In this document: in pieces, positions 15,179 to 24,093 of the stretch
Layout of the letters: each line of letters opens with the position of its first letter
Position numbering within the stretch: the first letter of the stretch is position 1
Source of the DNA: Bacillota bacterium
GTDB lineage: Bacteria > Bacillota > Clostridia > Lachnospirales > Lachnospiraceae
Direction: 5' to 3'
DNA: 42,546 bases
NCBI GenBank assembly: GCA_023663285.1
Contig: JAMPHT010000028.1
Span: 1-42,546, forward strand
Made by a program: the position numbers and the translations under genes
The notes under the pieces: generated by a model
Database searches by the model: none
What the model was told of the DNA's origin: nothing
What the model saw: the letters and a program-made list of their open reading frames with translations, nothing else

Positions 15179-17226
15179 TATGCTGTCACCATCCCAACTG
15201 ACTGTAATTCTACATTAGACTCCACTTCATTATATGACACTACCACAAGTTCCTTGAAGTAATCTTCTGTCAGGCGCTTAAAATACATACGCACAATAGG
15301 CGATGTGATAACAATAGGACTTTTTCCCAGATTTTCCAGCTTTTGGACTTCCTTGCCCACAGAGTCGATGATCGCCCTGGATCTGCTGGGATCCAGATTT
15401 AAGAACGCGCCGGTCTCCGTCTGCTTCACGCTTCCCATGATCTCCTGCTCCACCTTCGGATCCAGGGTCACCACGCTGGTGGTCTCATGGGCGGGGAAAT
15501 ATTTGGTGGAAATAGCCCGCTTCAGGCTCTGGCGGACATATTCCGTGAGGATATCCGTGTCTCTGGTGGTGGGTGCATAGTCCGCAAGGGTCTCCATAAT
15601 GGTAAGCAGGTCTCTGATGGAGATCCCCTCCTTCAACAGATTCTGCAGCACCTTCTGCACCTCGCCCAGGCCCAGCAGCTTGGGCACCAGCTCCTCCACC
15701 AGAGAGGGATTTGTCTCCTTCATGTTGTTCACAAGGTTCTGTACATCCTGACGGGTCAGCAGCTCGTCGATATACATCCTGATGACCTCTGTCAGATGAG
15801 TGGCAATGATGGATGGCGGATCGACGACAGTATACCCCAGGCTCTCCGCTCTCTCCCTCTGGCCTTCGGTGATCCAGATGGCCGGCAGATGGAAGGAAGG
15901 CTCAAAGGTGGGAATACCTGTGATCTCCTCCTCTACATAGCCGGGGTTCATGGCCATATAATGGTCGAACAATATCTCGCCCTCGCTGACCTGGATCCCT
16001 TTTATCTTGATAATGTACTGGTTCGGGTTCAACTGGATATTGTCCCGCAGTCGGATGATGGGCACCACCGTACCAAGCTCCAGTGCGATCTGCCTTCTTA
16101 TCATGACCACGCGGTCCAGAAGGTCTCCGCCCTGGTTCACATCCGCCAGGGGAATGATGCCGTAGCCGAATTCCAGCTCGATGGGGTCTACCTGAAGCAG
16201 GCTGTTCACATTTTCCGGCTGCCTGATCTCCTCCGCCGCAGCCTCTTCCTCATCCACCGCCTGCTCGATGCCTGCGGTCTCCAGATTGCCGGCCATCATC
16301 CTGCCGCCAACCACGAAGAGCAGACCCAATCCCACAAACAGAATGGTATTCAACTCCGTCACCACACCTAAGAAAGCAAGGGTGCCGCCTACCATATACA
16401 TGACCTTGGGCACACCGAAAAGCTGTTTTACGATGGCAGGGCCGAACTCCGCCTCCTTGCTTCCCTTCGTGACCAGAATACCTGTGGACAGGGAGATCAG
16501 CAGAGAGGGGATCTGGCTCACCAGGCCGTCACCGATGGTCAGGATACCGTAGGTCTCCAGGGCAGTGCCCGCGTCAGCCCCCATTCTCAGAACGCCCATG
16601 GCGATACCGCCCACCAGGTTGATGACCGTCAGCAGCAGACCTGCCACAGCGTCTCCCTTTACATACTTCACGGCACCGTCCATGGAACCAAAGAAGCTTG
16701 ACTCCTGCTGTATCTTGTCACGCCTTATCTTGGCTTCCTTATCGTCTATGGCTCCGGTATTTAAATCCGCGTCGATAGCCATCTGTTTACCGGGCATAGC
16801 GTCCAGGGTAAATCTGGCGGTCACCTCAGCCACACGCTCGGAGCCTTTGTTGATGACCAGGAACTGAATCAATATCAGTATGATGAAAATGATCGCGCCT
16901 ATGATCAGATCGCCGCCGCCCACGAACTCTCCGAAGGTCTTTACCACGTTTCCGGAATCGCCGGTCTTTAAGATCAGCCTGGTGGAGGAAACGTTCAGAG
17001 CGATACGGAAGATCGTAGTGAACAGCAGAATGGTGGGATAATAGGATACATCCAGCACCTCTTCGGTAAACATACACACAAAAAGGATGGTAAAGCCCAT
17101 GGCAATGTTGAATGCCATAAGCGCATCTATCAGTCCGGCAGGCAGGGGGACAATGAACATGATAAACGCAATCAGTATATAAAGGGCAACTATGACATCC
17201 GTCTTAGCCATCTTGCCGAAATTCAT
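15178..17226 (-). CDS. flhA: Flagellar export gate protein FlhA
   Basis: 682 residues. FlhA forms the nonameric export gate of the flagellar type III secretion apparatus. About eight membrane segments fill residues 10-320, with the conserved cytoplasmic FHIPEP-type loop (SSFFGSMDGAVKYVKGDAVA, about 155-175). The large cytoplasmic domain follows a variable acidic linker at about 325-345. The start was placed at ATG 17226, 8 bases after AAGGAGG; an ATG two codons earlier lies too close to the ribosome site. The gene begins 25 bases after the flhB stop and overlaps flhF by one base. Confidence 0.97.
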   Translation of the reverse strand: MNFGKMAKTDVIVALYILIAFIMFIVPLPAGLIDALMAFNIAMGFTILFVCMFTEEVLDVSYYPTILLFTTIFRIALNVSSTRLILKTGDSGNVVKTFGEFVGGGDLIIGAIIFIILILIQFLVINKGSERVAEVTARFTLDAMPGKQMAIDADLNTGAIDDKEAKIRRDKIQQESSFFGSMDGAVKYVKGDAVAGLLLTVINLVGGIAMGVLRMGADAGTALETYGILTIGDGLVSQIPSLLISLSTGILVTKGSKEAEFGPAIVKQLFGVPKVMYMVGGTLAFLGVVTELNTILFVGLGLLFVVGGRMMAGNLETAGIEQAVDEEEAAAEEIRQPENVNSLLQVDPIELEFGYGIIPLADVNQGGDLLDRVVMIRRQIALELGTVVPIIRLRDNIQLNPNQYIIKIKGIQVSEGEILFDHYMAMNPGYVEEEITGIPTFEPSFHLPAIWITEGQRERAESLGYTVVDPPSIIATHLTEVIRMYIDELLTRQDVQNLVNNMKETNPSLVEELVPKLLGLGEVQKVLQNLLKEGISIRDLLTIMETLADYAPTTRDTDILTEYVRQSLKRAISTKYFPAHETTSVVTLDPKVEQEIMGSVKQTETGAFLNLDPSRSRAIIDSVGKEVQKLENLGKSPIVITSPIVRMYFKRLTEDYFKELVVVSYNEVESNVELQSVGMVTA

Positions 17227-17251
17227 GCTCATCTCCTCCTTTCCGTTATAT

Positions 17252-18361
17252 TTAAATCTTTCCTTTCAGGTGGTACACAAACGCCAGCACATCCGCCACC
17301 GCCTGGTACAACTCCGGCGGGATCACCTGCCCGATGTCCACATTAGCGTACAGCATACGGGCCAGGGGCTTGTTTTCCACGATCTCTATACTGTTTTCCC
17401 TTGCCACTTCCTTGATGCGGGCCGCCATATGATCCTCACCTTTGGCGATCACCATGGGCGCGTCCGCCACCTCCGGGTCATACTTGATGGCAACGGCGTA
17501 ATGGGTAGGGTTGGTTATGACCACGTCCGCCTGGGGCAGATCCTGCATCATACGGCGTCTGGAAGCCTCCCGCATCTTCTGGCGGATCTGGCCCTTTATC
17601 TGAGGGTCTCCTTCCTGCTGCTTATATTCTTCCTTGATCTCCTGCTTGGTCATCTTCATGTCGTTCTTGAATTTCACCTTCTGATAGGCGAAATCCGCCA
17701 GCGCAATGATCATATATACCGCGGCGATACGGATGCCTAAGTCGATGACGATATCCGCCGCCAGGCTGATGGCCTGCATGAGACCCATATCGTAAAGGTT
17801 CAGCAGCAGCATCTCCTTCCCCTGCAGATAATTATAACAGATAAGTATGATCAAGCCAATCTTTGCAATGGATTTTATCAACTCCACCAGGGAATTGACG
17901 GAAAAGATCTTCTTGACCCCCTTTATGGGACTCAGCTTGCTGAACTTGGGCTGCATGGGCTTAAAGGTGGGGTGCCACTTCACCTGGATGATATCGCTGA
18001 TAAATGCCACTGCAAAGCCAATCACCAGCAGCGGCGCAATGATCGTAAGCGTCCGCAGTATCATCATGGAAAATACCGCTCTTGTGTCCGTCTCCGGCAT
18101 ATGGCCGTTCCAGTAGGTGGCAATATCCGGGATCCTGTCATAGGCATTGGGAAATATTTCCAGCAGCCGGGTACCGATACTCCCTACCATCAGCTTCAGA
18201 CACAGGAACAATGCCATCAGTCCCAGTCCGTTGGCTATCTCCCGGCTCTTGGCCACCTGCCCTTCCTTGCGGGCGTCCTCCAGTTTTTTGGCGGTGGCGG
18301 GCTCTGTTTTCTCGCCACCCATTCCTTCCTTTGCAAAAAATTGCAGATCATATCGAATCAT
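17252..18361 (-). CDS. flhB: Flagellar export switch protein FlhB
   Basis: 369 residues. Four membrane segments (about 45-65, 100-122, 160-180, 205-225) precede the cytoplasmic domain. The autocleavage site NPTH is at residues 284-287 (DVVITNPTHYAVAI), so the switch from rod/hook to filament substrates should work normally. The N-terminus has the typical GEKTEPATAKKLEDARKEGQ. Its ATG overlaps the fliR stop by four bases (ATGA). Confidence 0.98.
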   Translation of the reverse strand: MIRYDLQFFAKEGMGGEKTEPATAKKLEDARKEGQVAKSREIANGLGLMALFLCLKLMVGSIGTRLLEIFPNAYDRIPDIATYWNGHMPETDTRAVFSMMILRTLTIIAPLLVIGFAVAFISDIIQVKWHPTFKPMQPKFSKLSPIKGVKKIFSVNSLVELIKSIAKIGLIILICYNYLQGKEMLLLNLYDMGLMQAISLAADIVIDLGIRIAAVYMIIALADFAYQKVKFKNDMKMTKQEIKEEYKQQEGDPQIKGQIRQKMREASRRRMMQDLPQADVVITNPTHYAVAIKYDPEVADAPMVIAKGEDHMAARIKEVARENSIEIVENKPLARMLYANVDIGQVIPPELYQAVADVLAFVYHLKGKI

Positions 18362-19140
18362 TGTAACGCTCCTACGAAGGAATTCATCACATATTTCATT
18401 TCCTGAAAAACAAAATCCGCGACCCCGGACAACATATTGGCTGTGAGGAAAAGGATGCTCAAGCCCACCAGGATCTTAAGCTGCATACCTACGGCAAACA
18501 TATTCATCTGGGGCGCCACCTTGGCCAGCACGCCCAGGATGGCGTTCAGCAGCAGTATGGTGCAGAATATGGGCAGTATGATCCTGAATCCGATGATCAC
18601 ATAGTCTCCCAGAAACTGAAGCATGGCGTCCACCAGCTTGTCCCCGTGGAATATGGCTCCGTTTACCGGGATCAGGGTAAAAGTATCCGCCAGCGCCGCA
18701 AACAGATAACGGTACATTCCCGTGGCGACCATCAGCAGCATCAGCACATACTGGTAAAACACACCGGTAATGCTGGTGTTCTGCAGGGTGGCGGGATCCA
18801 TCAGGGTCATCATGGACAGGCCGATCTCCATATCCGCTATGGAACCGGCAAAATTCACGATCGAGATACAGATGGAGGCTCCGAAACCGATGAGCAGCCC
18901 TACCACCGCCTCCTTCATGACGATAACGGCATACTCTAACAGCGTACTGTACTCCACGTATTCCGACGGCGTCAGGGCCTGGTATAAAAGCATCGCCGTA
19001 AAAAAACTGATCCCTACCCGAACCCGCACAGGAGTATTCCTGAGACTGAAAAAGGGCGCCGCGTGAACGAAAGCGGTGATCCTGACAAGAATCAGCAGGA
19101 AATATTCCAAATCATAAATGGAAAATGAAAAATTCACCAT
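18358..19140 (-). CDS. fliR: Flagellar export protein FliR
   Basis: 260 residues, mostly membrane-spanning. It is part of the FliPQR export channel. It has the family pattern: an N-terminal FLLILVRITAFVHAAPFFSL, a conserved RVRVGISFFTAMLLYQAL, and GLLIGFGASICISIVNFAGS. It is 16 bases downstream of fliQ and coupled to flhB by a four-base overlap. Confidence 0.97.
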   Translation of the reverse strand: MVNFSFSIYDLEYFLLILVRITAFVHAAPFFSLRNTPVRVRVGISFFTAMLLYQALTPSEYVEYSTLLEYAVIVMKEAVVGLLIGFGASICISIVNFAGSIADMEIGLSMMTLMDPATLQNTSITGVFYQYVLMLLMVATGMYRYLFAALADTFTLIPVNGAIFHGDKLVDAMLQFLGDYVIIGFRIILPIFCTILLLNAILGVLAKVAPQMNMFAVGMQLKILVGLSILFLTANMLSGVADFVFQEMKYVMNSFVGALQ

Positions 19141-19156
19141 ATATGCTCATTCCCGT

Positions 19157-19429
19157 CTATTGATGCACATAAAAGCTAAAGTTGTTCCAGAGCTCCGTCA
19201 TGAAGCTCACCATATTGTTCATCATCCATGGCCCCAGTAAAATGATGGCCACAAACACGCAGATGATCTTCGGCACAAAGGTCAGCGTCTGCTCCTGAAT
19301 GGAGGTCACCGTCTGGAAGATACTGACCACCAGGCCGATGATCAGCGACACCAGCAGAACCGGCAGCGAGGTCTTGATGATCACATACAGCGCGTTCTGC
19401 GCCATATCGGAAATCGCCTCTGTTGTCAT
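19157..19429 (-). CDS. fliQ: Flagellar export protein FliQ
   Basis: 90 residues, the standard length. Two membrane segments lie at about residues 15-38 and 52-74 with a short loop containing FQTVTSIQEQTLTFVPK, the most conserved part of the family. FliQ wraps around the FliP-FliR channel. AAGGAAGGGCGG lies before the ATG. Confidence 0.97.
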   Translation of the reverse strand: MTTEAISDMAQNALYVIIKTSLPVLLVSLIIGLVVSIFQTVTSIQEQTLTFVPKIICVFVAIILLGPWMMNNMVSFMTELWNNFSFYVHQ

Positions 19430-19448
19430 CTATACCGCCCTTCCTTTC

Positions 19449-20306
19449 TCAGTAAAATGTTTTCACCAGGTTGCCTATCACCAGTCCCCAGCCGTCTGCA
19501 AGGACAAAGAGCAGAATCTTGAAAGGCATGGAGATCGTGGTGGGCGGCAGCATCATCATACCCATACTCATCAGCGTGGACGCCACCACCATATCGATCA
19601 CGATAAAGGGTATATAGATCATAAACCCTATCCAGAACGCTATCCTGAGCTCACTGAGCATAAAGCTGGGCAGCAGCACCGACAGGGGGATGGAAGCATT
19701 CTGACCGTCCCATTCCTGTCCGGCAATGTCCATAAACAGCTGCACGTCCTTCACCTGGGTCTGGGGGTACATAAACTCCCTTAAGGGCGCAACACCTGCC
19801 TCAAGGGCCTCCTCCTGGGTAAGCTCTCCCGCTTCATAGGGCTTGATCGCCTGCTCGTTTATCTGAGTTATGGTAGGCTCCATGATAAAGAAGGTGAGGA
19901 TCAGCGCAAGGCCGATCAGGATCTGGTTCGGCGGGGCCGTCTGGGTATTCAGCGCCGCACGGGTGAAATGAAGCACAATGATGATCCTGGTAAAGGAGGT
20001 CATCATCATAATGATAGTGGGCGCCAGTGAGATCAGAGTCAATATCAGAAATATCCTCAGCGCACCGTTCAGTTCCCCGTTTCCCTCATTTAAGGTAAGC
20101 GTAAAGGTATTACCCGTGTTCAGGCTGTTCAGCTCATCAGGCGTCTCAGCCGTACCGGGCTGATTCAGTATGGTGGACTGCTCAGAATCCCCCGTCAGAC
20201 CCGACGCCTGAACAGTTATGGAATTTTGAATACACAATATGCCCACCGTGACCAGCAGGCATATTACTATCGCTATTAGCTTACATTTCGGCTTATTCCC
20301 TGTCAT
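19449..20306 (-). CDS. fliP: Flagellar export channel protein FliP
   Basis: 285 residues. A cleavable signal-like N-terminus (residues 9-30) is followed by an extracytoplasmic stretch and the FliP core: TSFTRIIIVLHFTRAALNTQ, PPNQILIGLALILTFFIMEP, and a C-terminal PFIVIDMVVASTLMSMGMMM. FliP forms the pentameric export pore. The ATG at 20306 was chosen because AGAGGATGA lies 8 bases upstream; it overlaps fliO by 14 bases. A TTG at 20330 and an ATG at 20318 are alternatives. Confidence 0.95.
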   Translation of the reverse strand: MTGNKPKCKLIAIVICLLVTVGILCIQNSITVQASGLTGDSEQSTILNQPGTAETPDELNSLNTGNTFTLTLNEGNGELNGALRIFLILTLISLAPTIIMMMTSFTRIIIVLHFTRAALNTQTAPPNQILIGLALILTFFIMEPTITQINEQAIKPYEAGELTQEEALEAGVAPLREFMYPQTQVKDVQLFMDIAGQEWDGQNASIPLSVLLPSFMLSELRIAFWIGFMIYIPFIVIDMVVASTLMSMGMMMLPPTTISMPFKILLFVLADGWGLVIGNLVKTFY

Positions 20307-20703
20307 CTGACCGATCATCCTCTGCTTCAACCGAATCCATCCTGTCCTTTTTGGCCGCCCGATCCAACAGCTCCTTAAAGCCGACAGAGCGCAGAATGCT
20401 CCCCTGGCCGGGCTTGCCTTTTTTCAGCTGCTCCTCCGGTATCTCACACAGCTGCGTCACCGTGTCCTTACAGACCGCGACAGCCACATAGGTCTCCCCC
20501 AGCCGCAGGATCTGAATGTACTTGTTATTAGCGATCCGTGTGGTCTCAATGACTTCCACGTTCAAATTCACATTCTGCTGCTTCTGGTAATTAGCTGCCC
20601 ATTTGGTGACCAGCGCCGTAACGCCCAGCACCAGCACAAACACCACCAGTACGGTGATGAGCTGGGCATAGCTGTCTGTCCTTCCCGTCAGAAGAATCGT
20701 CAT
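20293..20703 (-). CDS. fliO: Flagellar export assembly protein FliO (FliZ-type)
   Basis: 136 residues with one membrane segment (about 14-36, LITVLVVFVLVLGVTALVTK) and a cytoplasmic beta-rich domain (VEVIETTRIANNKYIQILRL, GETYVAVAVCKDTVTQLCEI). FliO helps FliP assemble. The C-terminal 25 residues are charged. It lies between cheY and fliP as in Bacillus and its start overlaps the cheY stop by one base. Confidence 0.92.
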   Translation of the reverse strand: MTILLTGRTDSYAQLITVLVVFVLVLGVTALVTKWAANYQKQQNVNLNVEVIETTRIANNKYIQILRLGETYVAVAVCKDTVTQLCEIPEEQLKKGKPGQGSILRSVGFKELLDRAAKKDRMDSVEAEDDRSDDRE

Positions 20704-21065
20704 CAGCCTACAACCTTCTTCACAGCCTCAAGAACACGCTCCGCCTGGAACGGCTTTACAATAAAGTCCTTTGCGCCTGCCTGAATGGACTCGATCACCA
20801 TCGCCTGCTGACCCATTGCGGAACACATGATCACCTTGGCGCCGGCGTCGATCTTTTTGATCTCCTTCAGCGCGGCAATGCCGTCCATTTCCGGCATGGT
20901 GATATCCATAAGCACCAGGTCAGGAGTCACTTCCTTGAACTTCTCAACTGCCTTCATGCCGTTTTCGGCCTCACCTGCAACATTGTAGCCGTTCTTGCTT
21001 AAGATGTCCTTTATCATCATCCTCATGAACGCTGCATCATCACAAATTAAAATATTCTTTGCCAT
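20703..21065 (-). CDS. cheY: Chemotaxis response regulator CheY
   Basis: 120 residues, a stand-alone receiver domain. The phospho-acceptor is Asp54 (LVLMDITMPEMDGIAAL), with the acidic pair Asp9/Asp10 (ICDDAAFMR), the switch Ser/Thr in IMCSAMGQQ and Lys in IVKPFQAERV. When phosphorylated by CheA it binds FliM/FliY at the motor. A strong AGGAGG precedes the ATG. The position between fliY and fliO is the Bacillus arrangement. Confidence 0.97.
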   Translation of the reverse strand: MAKNILICDDAAFMRMMIKDILSKNGYNVAGEAENGMKAVEKFKEVTPDLVLMDITMPEMDGIAALKEIKKIDAGAKVIMCSAMGQQAMVIESIQAGAKDFIVKPFQAERVLEAVKKVVG

Positions 21066-21080
21066 TAAAACTTCCTCCTA

Positions 21081-22427
21081 CTATTTGATAATCTCTGTGA
21101 CTCTGACGCTAAAGCTTTCTTCAATCACTACGACTTCGCCTCTGGCAACGAACTTGCCGTTTACCAGCACATCTATGGGTTCTCCGGCAATTCTGTCAAG
21201 TTCAATAATGGTGCCGGGTGCAAAATTAAGGATCTCGGATATGGATCTGGTCGTCCGGCCAAGCTCCACAGTAACCTCCAGGGGCACATCCATGATCAGT
21301 CCGATATTTTCCTGGCCCTGGATCGGCCTTCCGTCGCCGCCAAAGCTCTGGAACTGTGCCGGCTGGACGTTTACGTTCTGCATGACATTGGGGGAGCCCA
21401 TACCCATGGGCGCCATACCCATTGGAGCCATCCCCATCTGGGGCATCATACCCATCTGTGGCATCATGCCCTGGGGATTCATGCCCATGGACGCCATACC
21501 CATTGGATTCATACCCATACCGCTCATGTCCATCTGCGGCATCATGCCCTGGGGATTCATACCCATGGGATTCATACCCATACCGCCCATATCCATCTGC
21601 GGCGCCGCCCCCTGAGGAGCCGTTCCCTGGGGTGCCGCGGCTGCGGGCTGCGGTGCGGGCTGTGAAGCCGGGCCCGCGTCATCTCCCTGATTCCCCATAA
21701 AGGTGGATACGATCTTGCGGGCAAATTCCACAGGATAGAGCTGCATAATGGAACTGTCCACCAAATCATCGATCTGCATCCTGAACGCGATCTTTATAAA
21801 GGTGCCTCCCAGAAAGGGCGATATTTCTTCCCCGCTCTTCACCTGGGTCAGATCCAGCAGGGACGCCTCCGGGGGACTGATGTCAATGACTGTTTTCAGC
21901 ATGGTGGAAAGAGAAGTTGCAGCGGAACCCATCATCTGGTTCATGGCCTCGGATATTGCACTCAGGTGCAGCTCTCCCAGCTCTCCGTCGGTGTTAGTGC
22001 CGTCCCCTCCCATCATCAGATCCGTGATGACCTTTACATCATGCTCCTTCAGCACCAGTATATTGGTGCCGTCCAGACCCACGGTATACTTGATCTGAAT
22101 AAATACACAGGGCTTTTCATAATCTCCCAGCAATGTCTCCCATGTGGCAGGGGTTACAACGGGCGTTGTGATGTTTACTTTCCGATTTACCAGAGAATAC
22201 AATGTGGTCGCCGATGAACCCATACTGATGTTTGCGACTTCTCCGATTGCATCCTTCTCTATGTCTGTCAGGACATCCTCAGGCGTCTGTGGGCCTCCGC
22301 CCGACTCGCTGCTGGGGATCTCCGTCACCTCTTCATTGCTTCCGATGCCCTCCGGTGTTCCGTCTTCAGACAAATCCATGCCGTTTAAGAGGGCTTCTAT
22401 TTCGTCCTGCGACAGCATTCCATCCAT
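21081..22427 (-). CDS. fliY: Flagellar switch protein FliY (CheC-like phosphatase plus FliN domain)
   Basis: 448 residues. It has an N-terminal FliM-like CheY-binding peptide (LSQDEIEALLNGM) and a CheC-like domain with both phosphatase centres (Glu63/Asn66 and Glu160/Asn163). A low-complexity Met/Gly/Pro linker follows at about 276-346, and a C-terminal FliN/SpoA domain (about 370-448: VPLEVTVELGRTTRSISEIL) ends the protein. FliY sits in the C-ring and removes phosphate from CheY-P. The linker is much richer in Met than in Bacillus FliY. The ribosome site lies in the last codons of fliM. Confidence 0.96.
   Translation of the reverse strand: MDGMLSQDEIEALLNGMDLSEDGTPEGIGSNEEVTEIPSSESGGGPQTPEDVLTDIEKDAIGEVANISMGSSATTLYSLVNRKVNITTPVVTPATWETLLGDYEKPCVFIQIKYTVGLDGTNILVLKEHDVKVITDLMMGGDGTNTDGELGELHLSAISEAMNQMMGSAATSLSTMLKTVIDISPPEASLLDLTQVKSGEEISPFLGGTFIKIAFRMQIDDLVDSSIMQLYPVEFARKIVSTFMGNQGDDAGPASQPAPQPAAAAPQGTAPQGAAPQMDMGGMGMNPMGMNPQGMMPQMDMSGMGMNPMGMASMGMNPQGMMPQMGMMPQMGMAPMGMAPMGMGSPNVMQNVNVQPAQFQSFGGDGRPIQGQENIGLIMDVPLEVTVELGRTTRSISEILNFAPGTIIELDRIAGEPIDVLVNGKFVARGEVVVIEESFSVRVTEIIK
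21390..21600 (-). repeat. In-frame Met/Gly/Pro repeats in the fliY linker
   Basis: Repeated 12- to 30-base blocks encode MGMNPMG, NPQGMMPQM and MAPMG peptides. The plus strand shows recurring CCCATGGG, CATACCCAT and ATCATGCCCTGGGGATTCAT blocks. All copies stay in frame, so changes in number would alter only the length of the flexible linker between the CheC-like and FliN domains. Confidence 0.85.
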
Positions 22428-22430
22428 TGT

Positions 22431-23411
22431 CTACTCCTCCTCTTTGATGACTGATGTGATCCTGACTGCATAGGAATCCTTTTCCGTGCCAGGTAATGCG
22501 GTAAACTTCTTGATGTTACCTACATATATATTCATATCCTCATCCACCCTGGAATCAAGGCGGATGCAGTCTCCTACCTGCAGTCCCATAAAATCACTGA
22601 CAGATACAACAGTCTTGCCAAGCACGGCCCTGATGGGAATATCCACCTTGCGGATCAATGCTTCAATGTATTCCTCATAATTTTCATCATGATTCTCCTG
22701 CATGGTGGAGAACCAGTACTTGGTATTCAGCTTATCCATAACGTCTTCCAGCGTAAAGAACGGAAGACATATATTCACAAACCCTTCCACATCCCCGATC
22801 TTCATGTTCAGCGTTACGATCGCTATCATGTCGTTGGGGGCGATGACCTGCGCGAACTGGGGATTCGTCTCCAGTCTTTGCAGCACCGGGCTGACGTCGA
22901 TCACGTTTTTCCACGGATCACGCAGCAGCTGAGTGAACATGATCAGTATCTTCTGAATGATCGTCAACTCGATCTCCGAGAAATCCCTGCTCTTTTCCAG
23001 CGGGGCGCCGCTTCCCCCCAGCATACGGTCAAGCATTGCATATCCTAAGTTGGTCGCCAGGTCTATGATGATCTGGCCGTTCAACGGCGCGAAATTGATG
23101 ATCCCCAAAATAACGGGGTTGGACAGCGCGTTGGTAAATTCATTAAAGGTGACCGTTTCCGAGCTTGCCACGGAAACCTGTACGTTCTTTCTCAGATATA
23201 CCGGAAGATTTGTGGAAATCAGCCGGCTGTAATGCTCAAATATGATCTCAAGGGTCCTCAGATGCTCCTTGGAGAACTTGGTCGGGCGTCTGAAATCATA
23301 ATCCTTGACCTGTTTTTCTTCGCTCTCCGACATCTGGTCAACATCTACTTCACCCGAAGCCATTGCCGACAGCAGAGCATCTATTTCACTTTGGGACAGT
23401 ACCTCGCCCAC
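22431..23411 (-). CDS. fliM: Flagellar motor switch protein FliM
   Basis: 326 residues: an N-terminal CheY-P binding peptide (LSQSEIDALLSAM), a middle CheC-like fold without phosphatase centres (from FRRPTKFSKEHLRTLEIIFE), and a C-terminal SpoA domain (IPIRAVLGKTVVSVSDFMGL). It links CheY-P to rotation of the C-ring. The start is GTG at 23411, preceded by GGAGGTGA at 6 bases. Confidence 0.97.
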   Translation of the reverse strand: MGEVLSQSEIDALLSAMASGEVDVDQMSESEEKQVKDYDFRRPTKFSKEHLRTLEIIFEHYSRLISTNLPVYLRKNVQVSVASSETVTFNEFTNALSNPVILGIINFAPLNGQIIIDLATNLGYAMLDRMLGGSGAPLEKSRDFSEIELTIIQKILIMFTQLLRDPWKNVIDVSPVLQRLETNPQFAQVIAPNDMIAIVTLNMKIGDVEGFVNICLPFFTLEDVMDKLNTKYWFSTMQENHDENYEEYIEALIRKVDIPIRAVLGKTVVSVSDFMGLQVGDCIRLDSRVDEDMNIYVGNIKKFTALPGTEKDSYAVRITSVIKEEE

Positions 23412-23459
23412 CTGTGTTCACCTCCCTCATGATGCCGCAAATACTCTTCTGCGTCAGCA

Positions 23460-24005
23460 TCAGCCGAACTTTATTTTGCTAATGCCGATCTTGAAGATAA
23501 GATTGGAGTCGAACATCTTCTGTATTTCTGTAAGGATTTCATCCTGAATGCTTTCCAGATCGTTCTGGCATTCCTCCAGAGTGTAGGCGCGGACCACATC
23601 CGTGATCACAACCTGGATCTGGCTCTCCAGCTCCGCCATCTTCTCTGCGCCGCCGAAGCTCTTGTAATCCTCATGCTTGGTATTCAGGTAGAGAGTCGGG
23701 GTAAATATAAAGTAGTTCTGCTTTGTACTTGTCTGAGTGCTTCCGTCCTCATTGACCGTAACGGAAAACTTTAAAGGTACCATAATTTCCTCCATGGTGT
23801 AGGTCTCCGTCTCGGAAAGAGGCACATCCGCCAGAGGCACGCCGCCGGGATTGTACAACTCCAGATTCAGGACGGTGGCAATGCTGGTGACCAGCTCTCC
23901 GGTCTTTTTATTTGTCCCCGTCACACTGATCATCATCACCGCCGTCAACGCAATGTTCACAATCAGCAATACAAGAATAAGTATACTCAGTAAATTCTTC
24001 TTCAT
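23460..24005 (-). CDS. fliL: Flagellar basal body-associated protein FliL
   Basis: 181 residues. A single membrane segment (about 5-27) is followed by the periplasmic-side FliL domain, with YNPGG-containing and MVPLKFSVTVN stretches and the C-terminal IQDEILTEIQKMFDSNLIFK typical of the family. FliL surrounds the stator and supports torque. It stands between motB and fliM. Confidence 0.93.
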   Translation of the reverse strand: MKKNLLSILILVLLIVNIALTAVMMISVTGTNKKTGELVTSIATVLNLELYNPGGVPLADVPLSETETYTMEEIMVPLKFSVTVNEDGSTQTSTKQNYFIFTPTLYLNTKHEDYKSFGGAEKMAELESQIQVVITDVVRAYTLEECQNDLESIQDEILTEIQKMFDSNLIFKIGISKIKFG

Positions 24006-24093
24006 AATGTTTACATCCTCTTATTTCTTTTCTTTCTTAATTCCAGAAGACATTCCAGTTCCAGGAAACATTTTCCGGGAATCATTCCGAAAA

